Shown: positions 1-7,096 of the stretch, one piece after another
Position numbering within the stretch: the stretch's first letter is position 1
Layout: each line of letters begins with the position of its first letter
Source of the DNA: Streptomyces sp. MBT65
GTDB lineage: Bacteria > Actinomycetota > Actinomycetes > Streptomycetales > Streptomycetaceae
DNA length: 64,000 nt
Direction of reading: 5' to 3'
Assembly (NCBI RefSeq): GCF_016612545.1
Contig: NZ_JAENRY010000038.1
Location: 1-64,000, forward strand
Program-made: the position numbers and the translations under genes
The notes under the pieces: generated by a model
What the model was told of the DNA's origin: nothing
The model's input: the letters and a program-made list of their open reading frames with translations, nothing else
Database searches by the model: none

Positions 1-34
1 ACGCCCGCCGACGGAACGTTCCGTCGGCGGGCGT
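1..34. terminator. 34-bp perfect palindrome, probable terminator of the upstream gene
   Basis: Bases 1-17 (starting ACGCCCGCCGACGG) are the exact reverse complement of bases 18-34, giving a perfect 17-bp arm with no fixed loop. It ends 26 bp before the ribonuclease D start. There is no T-tract, which is usual for Streptomyces terminators. The gene it would terminate lies outside the window, so the role is inferred from symmetry and position. Confidence 0.5.
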
Positions 35-60
35 TGTCCATACACGGATACCCTTGACAG

Positions 61-1338
61 GTGACCGACGCCCAAGAAACCGCAGCAGACAGCTCACTGC
101 GAACCACCGGAGGCGCCCCTCCGGACGACGTCGAACCGGCGCCGATCCCTTTGCTCGAGCCCCGAGAGGGCATTCCGCCCGTGATCGCCGACGAGGAGGC
201 CCTCGCGGAGGTGATCGCGGCCTTCGCCGCCGGCACGGGTCCCGTGGCCGTGGACGCCGAGCGCGCGTCCGGCTACCGCTACGGACAGCGCGCCTATCTG
301 GTGCAGCTGCGCCGTGCGGGGGCGGGCACCGCGCTGATCGACCCCGTCGCCTGCCCCGATCTGTCGGGCCTCGGCGAGGCCATCTCCGGCGTCGAGTGGG
401 TGCTGCACGCCGCCACCCAGGATCTGCCCTGTCTGCGCGAGATAGGCATGGTGCCGACGCGGCTCTTCGACACCGAGCTGGCGGGTCGGCTCGCCGGATT
501 CCCGCGGGTCGGTCTGGGCGCGATGGTCGAGGGTGTGCTCGGTTTCGTCCTGGAGAAGGGGCACTCCGCCGTCGACTGGTCCACCCGCCCGCTGCCCGAA
601 CCCTGGCTGCGCTACGCGGCCCTCGACGTGGAACTCCTCGTCGACCTGCGGGACGCCCTGGAGAAGGAGCTCGACCGGCAGGGCAAGCTGGACTGGGCCC
701 GCCAGGAGTTCGACGCGATCGCGGCCGCGCCGCCCGCCGAGCCCCGCAAGGACCCGTGGCGTCGTACGTCCGGGATGCACAAGGTACGGCGGCGCCGGCA
801 GCTCGGTGTCGTACGGGAGCTGTGGCAGACGCGGGACCGGATCGCGCAGCGCAGAGATGTGTCGCCGGGGAAGGTGCTGTCCGACGCTGCGATCGTGGAG
901 GCGGCGCTCGCGCTGCCGCTGGACGTGCAGGCGCTGGCCGCGTTGAACGGGTTCGGGCATCGGATGGGCCGGCGGCAGCTGGAGCAGTGGCAGGCGGCCG
1001 TCGACCGGGCCAAGGCCCTTCCCGACTCCGCGTTGCCGCAGCCGGGGCAGCCGGTCACCGGGCCGCCGCCGCCCCGCGCCTGGGCCGACAAGGATCCCGA
1101 GGCCGCGGCTCGGCTGTCCGCGGCCCGTGCCGCGGTCTCCGCGGTGGCCGAGGGGCTCAACATGCCTCAGGAGAATCTGATCACTCCGGACACCGTGCGG
1201 CGGGTGTGCTGGGAGCCGCCGAAGAGTGCGGACGTCGAGTCCGTGGGGGCCGCGCTCGCCGGGTACGGGGCGCGACCGTGGCAGGTGGAGCAGGTGGCGC
1301 CGGTCCTGGTGGAGGCGTTGACCGCGAAGGCGCCGTAG
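61..1338 (+). CDS. rnd: Ribonuclease D-like 3'-5' exonuclease with HRDC domain
   Basis: A 425-residue DEDD-family 3'-5' exoribonuclease, a family that acts in tRNA and structured-RNA maturation in the cytosol. The exonuclease motifs are visible: VDAE (Asp65, Glu67) for Exo I, the HAATQDLPCL stretch for Exo II, and YAALDVELL (the YxxxD motif) for Exo III. A helical HRDC nucleic-acid-binding domain follows from about residue 245 (RELWQTRDRIAQRRDVSPGK). An in-frame TGA stands two codons upstream, so the GTG at 61 is the first possible start, although no clear ribosome-binding site precedes it. Length and domain order are normal for actinobacterial RNase D. The call is secure; the in vivo substrate is not known from sequence. 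Confidence 0.93.
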   Translation: MTDAQETAADSSLRTTGGAPPDDVEPAPIPLLEPREGIPPVIADEEALAEVIAAFAAGTGPVAVDAERASGYRYGQRAYLVQLRRAGAGTALIDPVACPDLSGLGEAISGVEWVLHAATQDLPCLREIGMVPTRLFDTELAGRLAGFPRVGLGAMVEGVLGFVLEKGHSAVDWSTRPLPEPWLRYAALDVELLVDLRDALEKELDRQGKLDWARQEFDAIAAAPPAEPRKDPWRRTSGMHKVRRRRQLGVVRELWQTRDRIAQRRDVSPGKVLSDAAIVEAALALPLDVQALAALNGFGHRMGRRQLEQWQAAVDRAKALPDSALPQPGQPVTGPPPPRAWADKDPEAAARLSAARAAVSAVAEGLNMPQENLITPDTVRRVCWEPPKSADVESVGAALAGYGARPWQVEQVAPVLVEALTAKAP

Positions 1339-1343
1339 GGGTT

Positions 1344-1431
1344 CTGTGTCGTTTTGCGGGTGCGGGTCCGCCGGGGCCGGTCGCGCCCGCACGGCGGAGC
1401 CGCACATCGACACAGCTCCGCGCCCCAAAAA
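1344..1431. repeat. Streptomyces-type intergenic repeat with stem-loop
   Basis: The gap after ribonuclease D contains CTGTGTCG (1344-1351) paired with CGACACAG (1408-1415), enclosing G/C-rich inner arms and followed by CCGCGCCCC. I recognise this layout (GGCGGAGCCGCAC, then ATCGACACAG, then CCGCGCCCC) as a dispersed extragenic palindromic element common in Streptomyces genomes. That is from memory, not a search. It may also end ribonuclease D transcription. Confidence 0.55.
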
Positions 1432-1569
1432 CACCCAGCACTTGGACGTCTAGATCAGGCCAAGATCCTCGGGTCATTTGTGGGGAACAGGGCGCGGTCG
1501 GAGTACGTGGCTGCCAGACTCCGGAGGCAGCCGTCGACCGATCGCCCTGTACCGCGTGGAGCGCACCCG

Positions 1570-2592
1570 ATGACGACAACTCGCGTCACCATCAAGGACG
1601 TTGCCGCGCGTGCCGGTGTGTCGAAGGGGGCGGTGTCGCTCGCCTTCAATCACAAGCCGGGGTTGTCGGAAGCGACCCGGGAGCGGATCTTCGAGGCCGC
1701 GCGGGCGCTGGACTGGGCGCCGAACCTGGCCGCACGGTCGCTGGCCGGGGCGCGCGTCGATGTCGTAGGGCTCGCTCTGTGTCGGCCCGCTCGGCTGCTG
1801 GGGCTCGAATCGTTCTCCATGGAGTTCGTCTCCGGTGTGGAGAGTGTGCTGACCGAGCGGTCCTGTGGGCTTTTGTTGCGGCTCGTCGGGGATCCGGCGG
1901 AGGAGGCCGGGCTGCTGGAGGCGTGGTGGCGGGCGCGGCAGATCGGCGGGGCGATCCTGGTCGACCTGTGGGCCGACGATCCCCGGGTCGCGGTGGTGCG
2001 GCGGCTCGGGATGCCCGTGGTGGCCGTGGCGGATCCGGCGTTGACGGGTGGGCTGACCTCCGTGTGGGTCGACGAGGCCGCTGCCGTGACCGAGGCCGTG
2101 CGGTATCTGGGGGCGCTCGGGCATCGGCGGATCGCGCGGGTCGGTGGGGCGGCGGAGCTGGGGCGGACGGCCGTGCGGAGTGCCGCCTTCGAGGCGGCGG
2201 TGCGGGCGTTGGGGGTGTCGGACGTTCGGCAGGTGGTGACCGATCAGTCCGGGGAGGCGGGGGCGCTGGCCACGCGGTCGTTGCTGGCGGAGGCGGAGCG
2301 GCCCACCGCCATCGTCTACGACAACGACATCATGGCCGTCGCCGGGCTGGCGGCGGCCGTGGCGGCGGGGCTCGGGGTGCCGGCCGATGTGTCGCTGCTG
2401 GCCTGGGACGACTCCCCGCTGTGCCGGGTCACGCATCCGACGCTCTCCGCGATGGGCCATGATGTGCACGGATTCGGCGCGGACGTGGCCCGGACGCTGT
2501 TCGGGGTGATCGCCAGGCAGGGGCCCGGTTCGCATGCCGTGCCCGCTCCGGTGCTGACCCCGCGGGGGTCGACGGGACCGCCCGGGGCATGA
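1570..2592 (+). CDS. LacI-family transcriptional regulator
   Basis: A 340-residue LacI/GalR-type repressor. The N-terminal HTH and hinge helix are clear (VTIKDVAARAGVSKGAVSLA at residues 6-25, then NLAARSLAGARVDVVGL). A periplasmic-binding-protein-like sensor domain follows, including the C-terminal LLAWDDSPLCRVTHPTLSA element typical of the family. The ATG at 1570 lies at the normal distance from the HTH. The frame stays open upstream to 1354, but that stretch belongs to the intergenic repeat. Its ligand and operator cannot be read from sequence. No sugar operon adjoins it: the downstream fad genes begin 142 bp later and have their own palindromic sites. Confidence 0.92.
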   Translation: MTTTRVTIKDVAARAGVSKGAVSLAFNHKPGLSEATRERIFEAARALDWAPNLAARSLAGARVDVVGLALCRPARLLGLESFSMEFVSGVESVLTERSCGLLLRLVGDPAEEAGLLEAWWRARQIGGAILVDLWADDPRVAVVRRLGMPVVAVADPALTGGLTSVWVDEAAAVTEAVRYLGALGHRRIARVGGAAELGRTAVRSAAFEAAVRALGVSDVRQVVTDQSGEAGALATRSLLAEAERPTAIVYDNDIMAVAGLAAAVAAGLGVPADVSLLAWDDSPLCRVTHPTLSAMGHDVHGFGADVARTLFGVIARQGPGSHAVPAPVLTPRGSTGPPGA

Positions 2593-2651
2593 TCGCGAGG
2601 GTTTCGGGGTGTGACGTTCGCCGCTTGGAGCCCCGGGACTGGGCAGCCTGG

Positions 2652-2688
2652 TTACTCACAAGTAGCATGGTTCCTGAGCGCGCGCTCA
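2652..2688. promoter_or_regulatory. Two candidate operators upstream of fadA
   Basis: Two symmetric sites lie 47-83 bp before the fadA start. TTACTCACAAGTAG (2652-2665) has five-base arms with one mismatch. TGAGCGCGCGCTCA (2675-2688) is a perfect 14-bp palindrome. Both have the size of TetR/GntR-type operators, and fatty-acid-degradation genes in actinobacteria are often under such repressors. The link is inference; no cognate regulator is encoded nearby apart from the LacI-type protein. Confidence 0.4.
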
Positions 2689-2734
2689 GCGCATCGCAGC
2701 AGTGCCGATCCCGCACCCTGGAGGAGAGCCAATC

Positions 2735-3952
2735 GTGCCTCGTACCGTCAGGGACGTCGTCTTCGTCGACGGCGTCCGCACCCCGTTCGGCAAGGCGGGC
2801 CCGAAGGGCATCTACCACGAGACCCGGGCCGACGACCTCGTCGTGAAGGCGATCCGGGAGCTGCTGCGCCGCAACCCCGGGCTCGACCCCGCGAAGATCG
2901 ACGAGGTCGCGATCGCCGCGACCACGCAGATCGGCGACCAGGGACTCACGCTCGGCCGTACGGCCGGCATTCTCGCCGGGCTGCCGCAGTCGGTCCCGGG
3001 TTACTCGATCGACCGCATGTGCGCCGGTGCGCTGACCGCCGTCACCACGACCGCCGGTTCGATCGCCTTCGGTGCCTACGACGCCGTCATCGCCGGTGGT
3101 GTCGAGCACATGGGCCGCCACCCCATGGGCGAGGGCGTGGACCCGAACCCGCGGTTCGTGAGCGAGAAGCTGGTCGACGACTCCGCCCTGTTCATGGGCA
3201 TGACGGCGGAGAACCTGCACGACCGCTACCCGCACATCACCAAGCTGCGCGCCGACGAGTACGCGGTGCGTTCGCAGGAGAAGGCCGCCAAGGCGTACGC
3301 CAACGGCAAGATCCAGCAGGACCTGGTGCCGATCTCGGTGCGCAACACCAACGAGCAGGTGGGCGAGGTCGGTTGGGGTCTCGTCACCGCCGACGAGCCG
3401 ATGCGTCCGGGGACCACCCTGGAGAACCTCGCCGGGCTCAAGACGCCGTTCCGTGTGCACGGCCGGGTCACCGCGGGCAACGCGGCCGGTCTGAACGACG
3501 GTGCCACGGCGTCGATCATCGCGAGCGAGGACTTCGCCCGCGAGCACAACCTGCCGGTCAAGATGCGGCTCGTCTCGTACGCCTTCGCGGGCGTCGAGCC
3601 GGAGGTCATGGGCTACGGCCCGATCCCGGCGACCGAGAAGGCGCTCGCCAAGGCGGGCCTCGGCATCGGTGACATCGGCCTCTTCGAGGTCAACGAGGCT
3701 TTCGCCGTGCAGGTGTTGGCCTTCCTGGACCACTACGGCATCGCGGACGACGACGAGCGCGTCAACCAGTACGGCGGCGCGATCGCCTTCGGTCACCCGC
3801 TGGCCTCGTCGGGCGTCCGCCTGATGACGCAGCTGGCCCGCCAGTTCGAGGAGCAGCCGAACGTCCGCTACGGCCTGACGACGATGTGCGTCGGCTTCGG
3901 CATGGGCGCCACGGTCATCTGGGAGAACCCGCACTTCGAGGGGGACAAGTGA
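2735..3952 (+). CDS. fadA: Acetyl-CoA acyltransferase (thiolase)
   Basis: A 405-residue degradative thiolase that cleaves 3-ketoacyl-CoA with CoA in the last step of beta-oxidation. The nucleophilic cysteine is Cys96 in SIDRMCAGAL. The NEAFAVQ and GGAIAFGHPLASSG motifs are present, with the second catalytic cysteine in TTMCVGFGMG near the C-terminus. The GTG at 2735 follows GAGGAGA at 8-nt spacing; an in-frame ATG at 2702 lacks such a site. The last codon overlaps the next gene by 4 nt (GTGA), so the pair is translationally coupled and should form the FadA part of a trifunctional complex. All catalytic residues are intact. Confidence 0.95.
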   Translation: MPRTVRDVVFVDGVRTPFGKAGPKGIYHETRADDLVVKAIRELLRRNPGLDPAKIDEVAIAATTQIGDQGLTLGRTAGILAGLPQSVPGYSIDRMCAGALTAVTTTAGSIAFGAYDAVIAGGVEHMGRHPMGEGVDPNPRFVSEKLVDDSALFMGMTAENLHDRYPHITKLRADEYAVRSQEKAAKAYANGKIQQDLVPISVRNTNEQVGEVGWGLVTADEPMRPGTTLENLAGLKTPFRVHGRVTAGNAAGLNDGATASIIASEDFAREHNLPVKMRLVSYAFAGVEPEVMGYGPIPATEKALAKAGLGIGDIGLFEVNEAFAVQVLAFLDHYGIADDDERVNQYGGAIAFGHPLASSGVRLMTQLARQFEEQPNVRYGLTTMCVGFGMGATVIWENPHFEGDK

Positions 3953-6087
3953 GCACCACCACCGAGCTTCTGAAGGGTGCGGCCGAGCTGTTCCCGGACG
4001 AGGTCGTGACGTCCGCGCACGTCCGCCACCTCGAACTGCCGTACAGCGCCGGGCGGTTCGCGCTCATCACGCTGGACAACGGCTTCGACCACACCAAGCC
4101 GACCACCTTCGGTCCGGCCTCGCTGGCGAACCTCAACACCGCCATCGACCAGGTCGAGAAGGAGGCGGCGGCCGGCGAGATCGTCGGTGTCGGCATCACC
4201 GGCAAGCCGTTCGTCTTCGCCGTCGGCGCGGACCTCAAGGGCGTCGAGCTCCTGAAGAACCACGACGACGCGCTCGCCATCGGCAAGGGCGGCCACGAGG
4301 TCTTCAAGCGCCTCGCGGACATCGCGGTACCGACCTTCACGTACTACAACGGCGCGGCCATGGGCGGCGGCGTCGAGGTCGGTCTGCACTGCGAGTACCG
4401 CACGGTGTCGAAGCACATCGCCGCGTTCTCGCTGCCCGAGGTCTTCCTCGGGCTGGTCCCGGGCTGGGGCGGCTGCACGCTGCTGCCGAACCTGATCGGC
4501 GCCGAGAAGGCCGTCTCGGTGATCATCGAGAACAGCCTCAACCAGAACAAGCAGCTCAAGGGCCAGCAGGTCTTCGACCTCGGGATCGCCGACGCGCTCT
4601 TCGAGGGCGCCGACTTCCTGGAGCAGTCGCTGATCTGGACGGCGAACGTCCTCAAGGGCGACATCAAGGTCGAGCGTCCGGCGATCGACCGCGGCGAGGC
4701 CTGGGACCAGGCCGTCGCCAAGGGCCGTCTCGTCGCGGACTCCAAGGTGCACGGCGCGGCCCCGGCCGCCTACCGCGCGCTCGACATCGTCGAGGCCGCG
4801 AAGAACGGCGACCTCCAACAGGGTTACGACGCCGAGGATCTGGCCCTCGCCGACCTCATCATGGGTGGCGAACTCCGCGCCGGTATCTACGCGTTCAACC
4901 TCGTGCAGAAGCGCGGCAAGCGTCCGGCGGGCGCCCCGGACAAGTCGCTGGCGCGTCCGGTCACCAAGGTGGGTGTGGTCGGCGCGGGTCTGATGGCCTC
5001 GCAGCTCGCCCTGCTCTTCCTGCGTCGCCTCGAAGTACCGGTCGTCCTCACGGACATCGACCAAGAGCGCGTCGACAAGGGTGTGGGCTACGTCCACGCC
5101 GAGATCGAGAAGCTGCTCGGCAAGGGCCGTATCAACCAGGACAAGGCCAACCGCCTCAAGGCCCTGGTCACCGGTGTGCTGGACAAGGCCGAGGGCTTCT
5201 CCGACGCCGACTTCATCATCGAGGCCGTCTTCGAGGAGATCGGCGTCAAGCAGCAGGTGTTCGCGGAGGTCGAGGCGGTCGCCCCGGCGCACGCGATCCT
5301 CGCCACCAACACCTCCTCGCTGTCGGTGTCCGAGATGGCGTCGAAGCTGAAGAACCCCGAGCGGGTAGTCGGCTTCCACTTCTTCAACCCCGTGGCGATT
5401 CTGCCCCTGTTGGAGATCGTGCGCGGCGAGCAGACGGACGACGCCTCGCTCGCGACGGCGTTCGCGGTGGCCAAGAAGCTGAAGAAGACCGCCGTGTTGG
5501 TGAAGGACGCCCCGGCGTTCGTCGTCAACCGCATCCTCACCCGCTTCATGGGCGAGATCCAGAACGTCATCGACGAGGGCACCCCGGTCGCGGTCGCGGA
5601 GAAGGCGGTCGAGCCGCTCGGACTGCCCATGTCCCCGCTGGTGCTCCTGGAGTTGGTCGGTCCGGCCATCGGTCTGCATGTCTCGGAGACCCTCAACCGG
5701 GCCTTCCCGGACCGCTTCACGGTCTCCCCGAACCTCGCGGCCGTCGTCAAGGCGGGCAAGCGCGGCTTCTACGTCTACTCCGCCGAGAACGGCTTCAAGC
5801 CCGAACTCGACCCCGAGGTCGCGGCGTTGCTCCAGCAGGGCGACTCCGTCCTGACCGAGGAGCAGGTCCGCGAGCGGGTCCTGGACGCGGTGGCGCAGGA
5901 GATCGGGATCATGCTCGACGAGGGTGTCGTCGCCGAGGCGCAGGACATCGACCTCTGCCTGATCACGGGCGCCGGCTGGCCCTTCCACCTGGGCGGCATC
6001 ACGCCGTACCTGGACCGCGAGGGTGTCTCGGAGCGGGTGAACGGCAAGCCGTTCCTGGCACCGGGTCTGGCGAGCGTTCCGGCGTAA
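3949..6087 (+). CDS. fadB: Bifunctional enoyl-CoA hydratase / 3-hydroxyacyl-CoA dehydrogenase
   Basis: A 712-residue alpha-subunit-type protein that hydrates enoyl-CoA and oxidises 3-hydroxyacyl-CoA with NAD+, feeding the thiolase encoded just upstream. The N-terminal crotonase domain (about residues 15-240) carries the oxyanion-hole sequences FVFAVGADLKG and AMGGGVEVGLHCEYR. The NAD-binding domain starts at VGVVGAGLMASQLA (GxGxxA), and the catalytic-histidine region VVGFHFFNPVAILPLLEIV is present, followed by two helical C-terminal domains. The GTG start overlaps the fadA stop. A hairpin at 6114-6143 ends the operon. Confidence 0.95.
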   Translation: MSTTTELLKGAAELFPDEVVTSAHVRHLELPYSAGRFALITLDNGFDHTKPTTFGPASLANLNTAIDQVEKEAAAGEIVGVGITGKPFVFAVGADLKGVELLKNHDDALAIGKGGHEVFKRLADIAVPTFTYYNGAAMGGGVEVGLHCEYRTVSKHIAAFSLPEVFLGLVPGWGGCTLLPNLIGAEKAVSVIIENSLNQNKQLKGQQVFDLGIADALFEGADFLEQSLIWTANVLKGDIKVERPAIDRGEAWDQAVAKGRLVADSKVHGAAPAAYRALDIVEAAKNGDLQQGYDAEDLALADLIMGGELRAGIYAFNLVQKRGKRPAGAPDKSLARPVTKVGVVGAGLMASQLALLFLRRLEVPVVLTDIDQERVDKGVGYVHAEIEKLLGKGRINQDKANRLKALVTGVLDKAEGFSDADFIIEAVFEEIGVKQQVFAEVEAVAPAHAILATNTSSLSVSEMASKLKNPERVVGFHFFNPVAILPLLEIVRGEQTDDASLATAFAVAKKLKKTAVLVKDAPAFVVNRILTRFMGEIQNVIDEGTPVAVAEKAVEPLGLPMSPLVLLELVGPAIGLHVSETLNRAFPDRFTVSPNLAAVVKAGKRGFYVYSAENGFKPELDPEVAALLQQGDSVLTEEQVRERVLDAVAQEIGIMLDEGVVAEAQDIDLCLITGAGWPFHLGGITPYLDREGVSERVNGKPFLAPGLASVPA

Positions 6088-6113
6088 CCGCCTTCGCAGG
6101 GACGCGAGTTGGG

Positions 6114-6143
6114 GAGGGCCTCCGCTTTCGGGCGGAGGCCCTC
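6114..6143 (+). terminator. fadAB operon terminator hairpin
   Basis: GAGGGCCTCCGC (6114-6125) pairs perfectly with GCGGAGGCCCTC (6132-6143) across a 6-nt loop, 27 bp after the fadB stop. The right arm is the first copy of a sequence repeated twice more downstream, where it has no left-arm partner. Confidence 0.75.
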
Positions 6144-6222
6144 TACTCATGCCTCGGCTTCGGGCGGAGGCCCTCTACTTATGCCTCGGCTTCGGGCGGA
6201 GGCCCTCTACTCATGCCTCGGC
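6127..6222. repeat. Three tandem copies of a 32-bp unit
   Basis: The unit starting TTCGGGCGGAGGCCCTC occurs at 6127, 6159 and 6191, with a partial fourth start (TTCGGCCG) at 6223. The copies differ at one base (ACTCAT versus ACTTAT). Each unit combines the right arm of the fadAB terminator with the last codons and stop of the small minus-strand gene at 6211-6354, so the array looks like a duplication of that junction. Confidence 0.9.
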
Positions 6223-6354
6223 TTCGGCCGCCGCGAGCCGTGCCGTCAACTCGGCGTTCTCCGCCTCCAGACGGGCGATGCGCTTGCGGGCGAAGTAGAG
6301 CTCCATGACGGCGTCGTGGAACTCGGAGACGAGTTCGTCGGGGGTGAGTTGCAT
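6211..6354 (-). CDS. Small coiled-coil protein, 47 residues
   Basis: A short protein that starts MQLTPDELVSEFHDAVMELY and continues with RIARLEAENAELTARLAAAE, a leucine-zipper-like heptad pattern over about the last 27 residues. It begins 12 nt after the stop of the fibre-like gene (6367-7053), with AAAGGGA 6 nt before the ATG, so the two are probably co-transcribed. The stop lies in the third copy of the tandem repeat. Small proteins of this design sit next to tail-fibre genes in actinophage, but that comparison is from memory. The function is unknown; trimerisation or chaperoning of its partner is a guess. Confidence 0.7.
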   Translation of the reverse strand: MQLTPDELVSEFHDAVMELYFARKRIARLEAENAELTARLAAAEAEA

Positions 6355-6366
6355 GCCGAATTCCCT

Positions 6367-7053
6367 TTACGCGGGGGCCAGTTGGGTCACCGTACCGGCG
6401 GAGCCCTTCCAGAACAGCTTGCCGTCGCGGGCGTAGAGGGAGCCGCCGCCGGCCGCGGCGGGCGCGTTGGTCGGTTCCGTCGTGACGTTCGCGAGGCGTA
6501 CGGCGCCCTCGGCGAGGATGGCCGACGCTGCCGCACCGCGCTGGACCACGTGGAGTTGGGACTGGGGTGTGGCGCCGCGGTCGATGCCGACGCCGATCCG
6601 GCCGGTGCCCTTGACCACCAGGTCGTCGAGGCCGTCGTTGTTGCGCAGGACGAGCAGGGCGCCCTTGGTCGCGCCGTTGGTGGCGGTCAGATAGATGCCC
6701 TGCGGGGCCGTGCCCGCCGTCTGGAGGTCGATGGACAGGGCGGAGGCGCTGGCGTCCGAGCCGTCGGCGTATCCCACGTGGGCGATCTTCAGCGTGCCGC
6801 GGCCGGTCTCGACGCCGGTCAGATACATCGCCGAGGTCTCGGGGTTGTCCGAGGTCACGTTGAGCGCCACCGCCGACCCGGAGGTGGCCTTGTGGTTGAT
6901 CGTCACCGTGTGGGCGGTCGTGGAGGTGCCGTAGAACTGGGCGGGCGCGGTGTACGCGGTGTACTCGCCGTCGGCCGCCGCGTCCGGGGCGGTGGCGACG
7001 GTGACGGCGCCCGCGGTGAAGGCGCCGAGGAAGATTCTTCGTCCGACTGTCAT
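6367..7053 (-). CDS. Tat-exported protein with phage-tail-fibre-like C-terminus
   Basis: A 228-residue protein. The N-terminus (VGRRIFLGAFTAGAVTVATA) is a twin-arginine signal with a short hydrophobic core and an AxA-type cleavage region before DGEYTAY, so it should be exported folded. The middle is rich in beta, Ser, Thr and Gly (HTVTINHKATSGSAVALNVT). The last 30 residues (GGGSLYARDGKLFWKGSAGT) match the 'GGxLYxxxGxLxxxGSxGTVTxxAP' ending I associate with phage tail and spike proteins. It lies downstream of the two hydrolase/Ig genes on the same strand, 43 nt after the stop of the nearer one. Whether it is a domesticated fibre or a surface adhesin cannot be told. Confidence 0.7.
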   Translation of the reverse strand: MTVGRRIFLGAFTAGAVTVATAPDAAADGEYTAYTAPAQFYGTSTTAHTVTINHKATSGSAVALNVTSDNPETSAMYLTGVETGRGTLKIAHVGYADGSDASASALSIDLQTAGTAPQGIYLTATNGATKGALLVLRNNDGLDDLVVKGTGRIGVGIDRGATPQSQLHVVQRGAAASAILAEGAVRLANVTTEPTNAPAAAGGGSLYARDGKLFWKGSAGTVTQLAPA

Positions 7054-7096
7054 GGGGGATACGACCTTTCGGCGGGCGGGTTGGTTGCCCGCTTCC

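Noticed and set aside
3868..6150. Long open frame on the minus strand opposite fadB
   Set aside because: It mirrors fadB codon by codon (Asp/Arg/Leu/Val-rich), a usual artefact of very G/C-rich third positions; no motif or ribosome-binding site supports it.
6127..6222. Three 32-bp repeats considered as a CRISPR array
   Set aside because: The copies are directly tandem with no spacers, contain a terminator arm and a stop codon, and no cas genes are near.
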